Shown here in pieces: positions 9,136 to 15,944 of a stretch of DNA of 20,568 nt. The stretch is from a virus. The stretch's first letter is position 1; each line of letters begins with the position of its first letter. The stretch covers positions 1-20,568 of the IMG/VR virus record IMGVR_UViG_3300010354_000871, one strand, 5' to 3'. The translations under genes and the position numbers were made by a program. The notes under the pieces are model-generated. The model was not told where the DNA came from and made no database searches. It worked only from the letters and a program-made list of their open reading frames with translations.

Positions 9136-9898
9136 TGTTCTCTGTGTTTACTGATTTGTTGGCTGCGTATGCTATCAATAGTTTTTATTAGCATAACTAT
9201 TAGTTTATGATCACTAGGCTCTATTTCTGTATACTGTAATATTTCTGTAAGTCCAATATAGCTTTTGCCTAAATAAGCGCCACTAAACCCTTCCCACTCA
9301 TCACGTAACATGCGATAAACTAACATAGCTTGTTGCACTTCTAGTGCCATATCTTCAAGCTCTACAGGCATTTCACTATCGTCTGGTTCTGTTCCCATCA
9401 TAGCACACATATCTAAATACATGTCTTTGGTGACGCCACCAGCTACTTGATTTTCAAAGTAATTAGTTAATTGCTGCTGTACTATTTCAAGCTGTTCTTG
9501 GAAAAGTTTCCCAGGTCTGTAACCTGCTCGCTAATAAAGCTGTCAAAATCTCCGCTGTTCTTCATTAAGTAAAGAGCGTTTTCACTAGTAAATGCCAGCT
9601 CATCTGCTGGATCTAAGTGACTTATATCAACTGGTGCCAATTGTTCAAGATAACTAAACTTTAAACCGTTCCAGCCTTTTACAGCATTTTCTACATATAG
9701 TTGTAGGAAAAGGTCGTCGTTTAATTCCTCTTGGGCTTGACGATTTTTAAAGGTTGTTTTAGTAGCACGCTTACGAATATTGATTAAGGTTTCTCTACTT
9801 AAAAATGCTACACTAACTACAAAGCCTGGCATACCAGGATACTCTACTTCAATAGATTTAGAGGGAACTAATAAACTTTTAAGATTAATTTCAGCCAT
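9117..9898 (-). CDS. Tail assembly chaperone long form (gpG-T like), by -1 frameshift
   Basis: Predicted 260-residue product: 131 codons of the upstream chaperone frame (9898 to 9506), a -1 slip on GGGAAAC, then 129 codons in the new frame from base 9506 to the stop at 9117-9119. The -1 frame is open from the slip site, reads first LFQEQLEIVQQQL, and runs into a 101-codon frame containing MYLDMCAMMG. In lambda and relatives the long GT product binds the tape measure protein through its G part and recruits tube subunits through T; it is absent from the virion. The acidic N-terminal half of T and the basic KKPAS end are visible. The T part also has an internal ATG (9422), but no ribosome site argues for a separate gene. 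Confidence 0.82.
9482..9898 (-). CDS. Tail assembly chaperone short form (gpG-like)
   Basis: A 138-residue protein read without frameshifting, in the position between major tail protein and tape measure where siphoviruses encode the G chaperone. It starts MAEINLKSLLVPSKSIEVEYPG, contains a helical NIRKRATKTTF segment, and ends a few codons after the slippery site, as expected for the G product. The short form is normally made in large excess over the long form and coats the tape measure during assembly. There is no convincing ribosome site before the ATG. A hairpin at 9917-9938 separates it from the major tail gene, so translation may be weak or depend on reinitiation. Assignment rests on position, frameshift arrangement and size. 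Confidence 0.82.
   Translation of the reverse strand: MAEINLKSLLVPSKSIEVEYPGMPGFVVSVAFLSRETLINIRKRATKTTFKNRQAQEELNDDLFLQLYVENAVKGWNGLKFSYLEQLAPVDISHLDPADELAFTSENALYLMKNSGDFDSFISEQVTDLGNFSKNSLK
9506..9512 (-). other. Programmed -1 ribosomal frameshift site GGGAAAC
   Basis: In the chaperone frame the bases read G GGA AAC, the canonical X XXY YYZ pattern and one base different from lambda's GGGAAAG. Codon phase was checked: the G frame uses codon starts at positions congruent to 1 modulo 3, and the downstream frame uses 2, which is a -1 shift on the minus strand. No strong stimulatory stem is obvious just downstream. Confidence 0.85.
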
Positions 9899-9916
9899 GT
9901 GTTGTCAAGGGTTTGT

Positions 9917-9938
9917 GGAGCTAGCGCTAGCTAGCTCC
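9917..9938 (-). other. Intergenic hairpin between major tail and chaperone genes
   Basis: An 8-bp perfect stem (GGAGCTAG with CTAGCTCC) and 6-base loop, nested inside a larger run of CTAG/GCTAGC palindromes. It lacks a T run, so it is more likely an mRNA stability, processing or pausing element than a terminator. It occupies the place where a ribosome site for the chaperone would be expected. Confidence 0.55.
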
Positions 9939-9950
9939 GGTTAGTAAAAC

Positions 9951-11198
9951 TTAAGCGTAGTACTTAATATTAATTTCGTTAGCTTCTTCAAGATCAAAGT
10001 TGCGAACGCCACCAATTGTATCAGTACCTTGAGCTGTAAAGTTAATAGTTGTACTAATAACTTGCTCGGTAGCAACTGTTGGAATAGTAAGCACTACACC
10101 AGGCATTTCGATTTCTACACGATCATTAGCAGTAGAACCACCAATTACAAGTTTCATGTAAAATCTAGGATCTACTGTGGTGCTACTACCTGCTAGCAGA
10201 TCTTGTAACAACTGTATAGTTTGTTTACGTCCGGTGGTTGCATCACTAGTATTATTAGCACCAGTAGCACTACCACTACGTAGATATGCTGTAACACTGC
10301 CACTAATTGCACGTGTGCCAGCAAAATATGTAACTGGATTGTTAACAATACCTAGGTTAGCTGGTGTTAAGTAGCTAACGTTGTTGCTGATTGTTAAGTT
10401 ACCTCCAGTAATTGGCAGGTTATAGTAAGTAGTTGTAGCAGGAGGTGTTCCTGGACTGCCTAAGCCTGCTTGTAGTGTAAATGTGCTAAGCTTGTTAGCA
10501 ATAAACGCAGCTGTAGTAATCTTTTGTGTAAATGTACTAGCATTAAATATACCGCTACCAGTAAATGTGCCACTACCAATTGCTGTTGGGCCTGTAACTG
10601 GTCTAATTGCTTTAGCTTGTCCTGCCCAAGCAATGCTGGCAATAGCGTCAATGCCGAAATCAATAGTTGCTGTGTTTAACACGCAATCATCAATTAAAAA
10701 GCACGCAGTATCCATAATAACAATTAAACCAAAGCGTTGTAGCTGGTGTTTGTTACTATTTGTAGCTACTACAGTAGCAGGAGTTTCTGGAGCGGCTGTA
10801 CTATCACCGTTTGTCCAAGCTGGATTAGCTCCACCAATTGGATCAACAGCAAACATTGCGTTCCACAGCACACTTTCCTCAGCTGTAAGAATAGTGTTGT
10901 CGTCATATGGACGAATATAGGTAGTCATGTTAAAATCAACAGGATCTAGCTGTGTGTTAAATGTACGCTGTCCACGTACAGGTACAGCACCTGTTTCATT
11001 TAGTGTAACTGTTTCCGATGTAGTATTTTGACTAAATCCAAACCCATCTAACACTTGAATTTCGCGGGTATTGGTATTACTAATTACGGCATTACCGCCA
11101 GCAGCTAGTGCTCCGCCAATAACTCCTAGGGCCGATCCTGTGTCTCCTACAGCAGTAGTAAAGAAAACTCTACTATTACGAAGTAAATTAAAACTCAT
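9951..11198 (-). CDS. Major tail (tube) protein
   Basis: A 415-residue protein with the composition of tail tube subunits: mostly beta, rich in Thr, Ala, Gly, Asn and Val, with little Cys. It starts MSFNLLRNSRVFFTT, a first block common in marine and freshwater siphovirus tube proteins. A QVLDGFGFSQ segment near 50 is followed by a TSETVTLNETGAVP strand near 60-75. The core around 90-200 includes FNMTTYIRPY and FGIDAIASIAWAGQA. The Thr/Gly-rich half after about residue 210 may hold an added surface domain, since tube proteins without additions are near 150-250 residues. It lies between the tail terminator and the chaperones, the standard order. An AAGGA ribosome site precedes the ATG. The 79-base gap upstream has weak inverted repeats but no clear promoter. 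Confidence 0.85.
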   Translation of the reverse strand: MSFNLLRNSRVFFTTAVGDTGSALGVIGGALAAGGNAVISNTNTREIQVLDGFGFSQNTTSETVTLNETGAVPVRGQRTFNTQLDPVDFNMTTYIRPYDDNTILTAEESVLWNAMFAVDPIGGANPAWTNGDSTAAPETPATVVATNSNKHQLQRFGLIVIMDTACFLIDDCVLNTATIDFGIDAIASIAWAGQAKAIRPVTGPTAIGSGTFTGSGIFNASTFTQKITTAAFIANKLSTFTLQAGLGSPGTPPATTTYYNLPITGGNLTISNNVSYLTPANLGIVNNPVTYFAGTRAISGSVTAYLRSGSATGANNTSDATTGRKQTIQLLQDLLAGSSTTVDPRFYMKLVIGGSTANDRVEIEMPGVVLTIPTVATEQVISTTINFTAQGTDTIGGVRNFDLEEANEINIKYYA

Positions 11199-11277
11199 AA
11201 TCTATTTCCTTTTGTGGGTGTTCCTGCAACCACGACTAGACTTTTATCTGTGCTAGGTTTTTTGTGAACACGGTTGC

Positions 11278-11718
11278 TTACATAATCTGGTATCTGACCT
11301 GTAAGTTAATCTCGCCAACTGCATAGGGAGCTAGTAGGCCCTCGTCCGTAGTTATCGAGTCTATTAATATTTCTGTTGTTGTGTAACCATTTGTTGCGTC
11401 ATAAACAAGTTGACGATTTGCATCTGTGCATGTTTCTAGGTCAGCCAATAGTTGCTCTAGCTGTTCTTGTGCACCGTCTTCGCTTTTGCAGTATACCTTT
11501 ACACATACGCCTAGCATGCCCCAGGCAAAATCTGCTGGATGGTATTCGCGCAATTCCGTGCCAGGTGTTATATACACGCTGGGAAAATCATTTATTTCGT
11601 CCCAGAATTTTAGCTTGGCAAAACACTGGTTTTTTAAATCTGTTATATACGGTGCAGTACCATCTATAATTTTATATCGCTCAGCTAGGGCTTGTACTAT
11701 TTTAGTTCGTTTTGTCAT
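11278..11718 (-). CDS. Tail terminator protein (gpU-like position)
   Basis: A 146-residue protein with an N-terminal helix, a FPSVYITPGTE strand near residue 45, WGMLGVCVKVYCKSED near 66-81, a helical EQLEQLLADLET stretch, and a C-terminal beta pair ending EINLQVRYQIM. This alpha/beta arrangement and size match tail terminators, which cap the tube after it reaches tape-measure length and provide the surface for head joining. The context agrees, as it comes directly before the major tail protein. Its ATG overlaps the end of the upstream 527-residue gene by four bases (ATGA). Sequence identity to named members is not obvious by eye, so the call leans on position and pattern. Confidence 0.68.
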   Translation of the reverse strand: MTKRTKIVQALAERYKIIDGTAPYITDLKNQCFAKLKFWDEINDFPSVYITPGTELREYHPADFAWGMLGVCVKVYCKSEDGAQEQLEQLLADLETCTDANRQLVYDATNGYTTTEILIDSITTDEGLLAPYAVGEINLQVRYQIM

Positions 11719-13298
11719 ACTAGTATGGCCCTTAATCTTGTTACTTTAGCCTGTATGGCCAGCTCTCTAATTGATCGTGAGATTAGCAGTTTAGGGTCTC
11801 TGCTACGAGGATACTGCTGTTTGCCACCACCGCTAAAAGTTGCATAAGGATTTTGCATATAACTGTAGTAGGCTGTAATCATACCTTCGCGACCTTGTGT
11901 TAGTCGCTGTAGCTTAACGCTTTCAGCAAATCTGCCGCTGCGCAGGTTAAGTATATCACGTCTACTGCCAGTACCCATGTTTTGTTTTACAGTTTGTACT
12001 AAGTTGCCATTTAGTAAGTTTTCTAATGCTAGCAACTGCTTTCTGCCTTCGACTTTTATTACAGGCTTTGCTACTTGGCGTTTAGCTGGTCGCTTAAATT
12101 TTACTGCACCAGTAGTAATACCAACTATAGTAGGAACTTTAACTTTTGTAGTTGTGCGATTAGTTTTACTAACACGTTGTGTGAATTTTTCAATGGTTTC
12201 GCCGCGTATAGCACTTATTATAGAGTTAACCATGTAATCTAGTACATTAGGACTGCCACGTCCAAGTACCATTTTACGCTTGATCTCTGTGGCTAAGGTG
12301 CCGCCTAGTTGACCAATTAGTTCACCTAACTTTTTAATAGTTGCACCAGCTGACTGTCTGTTAACATTACGCTCTAGTACACTACCACGTAGTTGGTTAA
12401 CAGCACTGTTTTCAAATCTAACTATATTGCCACCAATACTAACAAATACTTTAATAAAGCCTTCGCTAAATTCTTTTGTTACTGTTACATATTCTTCTAC
12501 TTGCTTGGTTTGCGTTAAAAAATTAACGCTGGCTTGTTCTGCTGCTTGAACTCCTTGCTGACCGCCAGTAGTTTGATTGATTACATCAAATATAACATTT
12601 ATAACTTTAGGACTGTTAAACTGTACTTTAGTAGTTTCACCTTCTATGTAACCTACAGCAGTATGTCCATAATCTAAAAAGTCGCCTAGGGATTCTACAC
12701 CAGGTACTGGCACTAGGTTAAATGCTTTGTCTAAGCCGCTGGTAAATGTTTGTGTAAGATCAGCAAAGTTTTTAAATAAAAATACTGCACGGTTATCATT
12801 GCTAATATCAGTTAAGTATATATGCTTGTCAAATAGCAACTTTAATCTGCGCAGTATATTAGCCTGTTCACCACCATAAGTTACTATTCTGTTTAGTTCT
12901 TCGTAAATAAAGTCTTGGGTATACTTTAGTGAGCTGGCACTAGTAGCGGCTACAGCGGCACGAACAAGATCAACAATTAAGTCTACCTCTTTGTCACTAA
13001 ACTTAAACTGCTTGTAGCGTTGCTCAAATTTAGGGTCTACTTCTTTACCTAGCGCTTCTTTTAGTGAAAAACTAATATCTCTATATTTTTTTAATTCTTG
13101 TCGTATGTTATTATAGTCGATAATCAACATACTAGGAAACATATTATCTACAATTGTTCTAAACTCTAAGGTCTTTCGTTGATACAATCGTATATCGTCT
13201 TGCTCTATATCATGCTTGATATATGTGCCAACGGAGTTTAACAACTCTTGTGGTAGGTTTTTTATAAAACTAACGTTAGCTGTTTGGGTAGCGCGCAT
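11715..13298 (-). CDS. Large neck-region protein of unknown function with gp10-like C-terminus
   Basis: A 527-residue protein between the head-tail adaptor and the tail terminator, where HK97-type phages usually have two small proteins (head closure and a gp10-like neck protein). Residues 1 to about 190 are charged and helical (NIRQELKKYRD, DKEVDLIVDLVRAAVAA). Residues about 190-400 are mixed, with many Val/Gly/Thr. Residues 395-430 are strongly basic. The last 80 residues carry a distinctive block, LRSGRFAESVKLQR, then YYSYMQNPYATF, then SRDPKLLISRSIRELA, that looks like a neck protein of the HK97 gp10 type. I infer a fusion or expansion of a neck protein. A minor capsid protein is an alternative. 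It overlaps its neighbours by one base (TAATG) upstream and four (ATGA) downstream. Confidence 0.6.
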   Translation of the reverse strand: MRATQTANVSFIKNLPQELLNSVGTYIKHDIEQDDIRLYQRKTLEFRTIVDNMFPSMLIIDYNNIRQELKKYRDISFSLKEALGKEVDPKFEQRYKQFKFSDKEVDLIVDLVRAAVAATSASSLKYTQDFIYEELNRIVTYGGEQANILRRLKLLFDKHIYLTDISNDNRAVFLFKNFADLTQTFTSGLDKAFNLVPVPGVESLGDFLDYGHTAVGYIEGETTKVQFNSPKVINVIFDVINQTTGGQQGVQAAEQASVNFLTQTKQVEEYVTVTKEFSEGFIKVFVSIGGNIVRFENSAVNQLRGSVLERNVNRQSAGATIKKLGELIGQLGGTLATEIKRKMVLGRGSPNVLDYMVNSIISAIRGETIEKFTQRVSKTNRTTTKVKVPTIVGITTGAVKFKRPAKRQVAKPVIKVEGRKQLLALENLLNGNLVQTVKQNMGTGSRRDILNLRSGRFAESVKLQRLTQGREGMITAYYSYMQNPYATFSGGGKQQYPRSRDPKLLISRSIRELAIQAKVTRLRAILV

Positions 13299-13861
13299 TA
13301 TGTATAGTCCGCTACATATTGATCTAGTACGCGTTTAATATGTGCTGGAAAATTTGTGGTAGCTACATACTGAATTTGTGTAACGTTAGGAGTTACATCG
13401 CGATTAACGTGCACAGCACTGTTATTTTTCATGTAGTACTCTAGTAGGTCAAATGCAGCTAATTTTAAGTCCTCTGGTGTAGTTTCGTATCCAGCAAAGT
13501 AAGTTACTTGATAGCCGCGAATATACTCGCGAAATCCATAGGCATTTAATGAAACTAACTTATCACCGTCTAGTACATAATCTGTAAACTCTACTAGTGC
13601 GGTATAGGTTTGTCCATAATCAGTGCTTAAACTAAACTCATCAATACTTACTACAGGCGTTTCCTGCAATATAATAGTACTAAAGCCGCCGTTATAAACT
13701 TCAGTTTTTAACTCGTCATAGTAATCTATAAATGTTCTGCGGCAATAAGTTTTAATTAGCTGACTAATCTTAGGTATTAGCAGATCAATTTCAACGTCTC
13801 TGTTATTTGTGGTAATGCCTAAGTATTTTTTAAAATCCGTTCTTGTAATTAGATCAGCCAT
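13298..13861 (-). CDS. Head-tail adaptor (gp6-like connector)
   Basis: A 187-residue protein opening MADLITRTDFKKYLGITTNNRDVEIDLLIPKISQLIKTYC, where a helix precedes the repeated pattern of a DNA-packaging/connector protein of the HK97 gp6 family. A cysteine-arginine block (CRRTF, near 40) is followed by beta strands with IILQETPVVSIDEFSL. GYQVTYFAGY near 120 and the helical PEDLKLAAFDLLEYYMKN near 130-147 are typical: in this family, the TY.AGY..TPEDL motif is widespread. Such proteins bind the portal ring and begin the neck. AAGGA lies upstream of the ATG. The gene sits behind the capsid terminator and has no visible promoter of its own, so it must depend on read-through. Confidence 0.82.
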   Translation of the reverse strand: MADLITRTDFKKYLGITTNNRDVEIDLLIPKISQLIKTYCRRTFIDYYDELKTEVYNGGFSTIILQETPVVSIDEFSLSTDYGQTYTALVEFTDYVLDGDKLVSLNAYGFREYIRGYQVTYFAGYETTPEDLKLAAFDLLEYYMKNNSAVHVNRDVTPNVTQIQYVATTNFPAHIKRVLDQYVADYT

Positions 13862-13880
13862 TGTTTATCCTTGATAACAA

Positions 13881-13926
13881 GTTCTGCTTTTAAAAGATTA
13901 ATTTACTAAGCCTTTAAAAGCAGAAC
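13881..13926 (-). other. Alternative hairpin (antiterminator-like partner of the capsid terminator)
   Basis: Bases 13881-13894 pair perfectly over 14 bp with 13913-13926, with an 18-base loop. Segment 13913-13926 is also the inner arm of the terminator stem at 13913-13947, so the two hairpins cannot form together. The segments at 13881 and 13936 are near copies of the same GTTCTGCTTT sequence. The arrangement is that of an attenuator or retimed switch; function is inferred. Confidence 0.55.
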
Positions 13927-13944
13927 TCTTGCGAGTTCTGCTTT
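13917..13944 (-). terminator. Terminator-like hairpin after the capsid gene
   Basis: A 12-bp perfect stem (13917-13928 with 13933-13944) with a 4-base loop that reads GCAA, a GNRA tetraloop, on the minus-strand transcript. It can extend by three A/T pairs with one bulged base. The stem is followed on the minus strand by TTTTAAAGG, a short T run. It starts seven bases after the capsid stop codon. It would limit transcription from the highly expressed capsid gene into the neck and tail genes. Confidence 0.7.
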
Positions 13945-13951
13945 AAATTAA

Positions 13952-15355
13952 TTAAACGTAGCGAACTGAAACTACGCCAGCACCTTCATTACTTGTAAGC
14001 TGGCTCATAGCAACACGCATACTTGCAACTAGAACACGACGCTGATTGATAACTTCATCGTCTGTATCCATACGCATTGCACGATGGTTACCAACTACAA
14101 AGTTACGTGGGTTAACTAACACAGCTAGTGCATCATTAGCTGCTAGACCAGTCATTTGGCCGGTAACAACTACTGGAGTTTGTGTGATTAATCCAACTTG
14201 ACCAGTGATTAGTGTATTACGTGACTCACTGACTTTATCTGTACTTTGGAAAGTAGCATCGTCTAGTAGATCGTAGTAGGCTGCTTGGCTAACAAATAGT
14301 ACTAGTTCGCTTGGCTCTAGACCCCAAACACCTAGCGCACGACGTGCGTCCATAAATTTAGCCATAGTAAACTTACCACCAACTGCTACTGTTGGGCTGC
14401 TAGTAGCGCTAGCATCGTAATATGCTAGACCATTGATACCAGCTGCATAAGTTGTAGCACCAACGTCATTGCCAATTAGCATTGACTTGTCTAGTGTTTT
14501 AGCCATACGACGTACGATTGCATCGCGGATAATAGGCACTAGGGCAATAAGTCCATCTTCCTCTTCTTCAAAGGCAATGTACTCTTTGGTAGCTAATTTA
14601 GCGCTGCTAATTGTAATCTCTTTAAGAGCATGTGTACGAGCTGTACCACTGCTGCTTGATCCACCAAAATCGCTGTTTGCTACCCAGGTTGCATCTGCAC
14701 CAGCATCTGGATTAATAGGCAGCTTCATAAATGGCTGTGGCATTGTAATTTGACGAATTGCACCAGCAACTACTAGTTGACGGCGAATTTCATTTTCAAT
14801 GTTAGTGCTGATTTCTGTTTCCCAGTTGCCGCTTGGTAGACGAACTGCACCGCCTGCACCACCGCCCGATCCAGCAGCACCAGCTGTGCCACCACTAGCA
14901 TACTTTTGCACTAGGCTTTTAGCATACTTGGTTTCTTCAATAGGCTTTTTGGTGATTTTGCTAATAAATACTGCAGCTTCTTTTTCTGCATATGTAGCAC
15001 CGCCATCAGTACTACGTGTATCATTAAACTGCATACGGCTCTTTTGAATTGCTTCTAGCTCAGCAGCTTTTTCTTTTAGTGCGCTTTCTAGACCTTCTAG
15101 TGCGCTCTTGTGGCTTTCAGCTTGCTCATTAAGACGCTTTTCAACGTCGGCTAGTAGGCGCTCTGCACCAGTGTCAACTGTTTGCACTGAGGCAACAGCT
15201 GCTTTGATTTTGGCTTGTAGCTCTAGTTCTGCTTTATCAGCAGCTTCTTTTTCTGCTAGTGCTTTGGCTTGTGCTTCTACAACAGCTTTGGCAGCTTGCT
15301 CAGCAGCTTGTGCTGTAGCTTTGGCTAACATAAGTTCTAACTCTTTTGGATCCAT
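13952..15355 (-). CDS. Possible capsid-only product from an internal start
   Basis: ATG at 15355 begins MDPKELELMLAKA, the usual opening style of free-standing HK97-type capsid proteins. It is preceded by AAAGGG (15364-15369), eight bases from the ATG, inside the protease-capsid frame. Translation from here would give a 467-residue scaffold-capsid protein without the protease. This would solve the dose problem of a protease fused to a subunit needed in hundreds of copies. The alternative is that only the fusion is made and the protease cuts itself free. It is supported by the start context only. Confidence 0.5.
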   Translation of the reverse strand: MDPKELELMLAKATAQAAEQAAKAVVEAQAKALAEKEAADKAELELQAKIKAAVASVQTVDTGAERLLADVEKRLNEQAESHKSALEGLESALKEKAAELEAIQKSRMQFNDTRSTDGGATYAEKEAAVFISKITKKPIEETKYAKSLVQKYASGGTAGAAGSGGGAGGAVRLPSGNWETEISTNIENEIRRQLVVAGAIRQITMPQPFMKLPINPDAGADATWVANSDFGGSSSSGTARTHALKEITISSAKLATKEYIAFEEEEDGLIALVPIIRDAIVRRMAKTLDKSMLIGNDVGATTYAAGINGLAYYDASATSSPTVAVGGKFTMAKFMDARRALGVWGLEPSELVLFVSQAAYYDLLDDATFQSTDKVSESRNTLITGQVGLITQTPVVVTGQMTGLAANDALAVLVNPRNFVVGNHRAMRMDTDDEVINQRRVLVASMRVAMSQLTSNEGAGVVSVRYV

Positions 15356-15943
15356 GTTCCATTCCCTTTTATTTGCGCTATTTGCTACCGCGTGATCGTC
15401 AAGCCCTTTAGCTGATCCATCACTAACTGCAAATTGCTGTTTAAATAACTCAAATTCCTCTGCACTATCAAATGCTTTGGATAGACTAAAAAGCGTGTTT
15501 TGATTAGCAGGAATACTAACTACGCTAATCTCGTGTAATTCTAGGTCTTTGATTAAAAATACTTCTGCGGCACTATTATACTCGGCATCCTTGACCCTAA
15601 ACCCGATACTAAAGGCACTTAGGATACCCTTTTTAATTAGTTTGTACACATTGTCGGCAGCATCGGAAATTGTAGCTTTGATCCACAACCCCCGCTCATC
15701 AACACGGTGTTCAACCATTTTACCTACAGGCATTTGATGATTGTGGTAAGCTAGAATAATAGGATTTTTAAGGTAGTTGGTTAAACCTTTTTCCCATACG
15801 CTAGTAGGTACTACGTCACCTACTCTGTCCACATCATTGGTAGATGCATAACCTTCAATGGTTACACTATCTTCACCGTCCTGATCGGCCGCTTTAGCAG
15901 TAAACCTGGAATTAAAATATATAACTTTATTTTTAATATCCAT
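13952..15943 (-). CDS. Prohead protease-scaffold-major capsid fusion (HK97 fold)
   Basis: A 663-residue polypeptide joining three normally separable head functions. Residues 1 to about 165 are an HK97-family prohead protease (peptidase U35): IEGYASTNDVDRVGD, His67 or His69 in AYHNHQMPVG, nucleophile candidate Ser112 in SAFSIGF, and ELHEISVVSIPANQ near 135-148. Residues about 197-345 are an Ala/Glu/Lys-rich coiled coil, acting as delta/scaffold domain. A Gly/Ala linker lies near 347-368, and mature capsid follows, with SGNWETEI, a long helix near 470-500 and VINQRRVLVASMRVA near the C-terminus. The start was chosen at ATG 15943, which follows AAGGAG at the portal end (TAG T ATG). The longer frame from a TTG at 15976 lacks a good ribosome site. 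An internal start at 15355 may also give capsid alone. Confidence 0.92.
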   Translation of the reverse strand: MDIKNKVIYFNSRFTAKAADQDGEDSVTIEGYASTNDVDRVGDVVPTSVWEKGLTNYLKNPIILAYHNHQMPVGKMVEHRVDERGLWIKATISDAADNVYKLIKKGILSAFSIGFRVKDAEYNSAAEVFLIKDLELHEISVVSIPANQNTLFSLSKAFDSAEEFELFKQQFAVSDGSAKGLDDHAVANSANKREWNMDPKELELMLAKATAQAAEQAAKAVVEAQAKALAEKEAADKAELELQAKIKAAVASVQTVDTGAERLLADVEKRLNEQAESHKSALEGLESALKEKAAELEAIQKSRMQFNDTRSTDGGATYAEKEAAVFISKITKKPIEETKYAKSLVQKYASGGTAGAAGSGGGAGGAVRLPSGNWETEISTNIENEIRRQLVVAGAIRQITMPQPFMKLPINPDAGADATWVANSDFGGSSSSGTARTHALKEITISSAKLATKEYIAFEEEEDGLIALVPIIRDAIVRRMAKTLDKSMLIGNDVGATTYAAGINGLAYYDASATSSPTVAVGGKFTMAKFMDARRALGVWGLEPSELVLFVSQAAYYDLLDDATFQSTDKVSESRNTLITGQVGLITQTPVVVTGQMTGLAANDALAVLVNPRNFVVGNHRAMRMDTDDEVINQRRVLVASMRVAMSQLTSNEGAGVVSVRYV
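15353..15370 (-). promoter_or_regulatory. Internal ribosome binding site within the protease-capsid gene
   Basis: On the minus strand AAAAGGG, eight bases, then ATG GAT CCA. It falls exactly at the junction between the protease tail and the scaffold domain, after a run of residues (SANKREWN) with no domain character. The protease-to-scaffold border would be the natural place for a gene start if the two had once been separate genes. Confidence 0.5.
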
Positions 15944-15944
15944 A

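Noticed and set aside
9117-9422. Stand-alone 101-codon gene in the chaperone T frame
   Set aside because: The same frame is open back to the slippery GGGAAAC, and the ATG at 9422 lacks a ribosome site, so it is the -1 extension of the G protein.
9898-9908. TTGACA just upstream of the chaperone ATG as a promoter -35
   Set aside because: No -10-like hexamer lies 16-18 bases downstream, and it would start inside the gene.
10483-10920. Plus-strand 145-codon frame opposite the major tail gene
   Set aside because: Hydrophobic low-complexity translation with no start signals; explained by the composition of the tube gene on the other strand.
11199-11277. Possible promoter before the major tail gene (TTCACA ... 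GATAAA)
   Set aside because: The spacer is only about 14 bases and the -10 match is poor.
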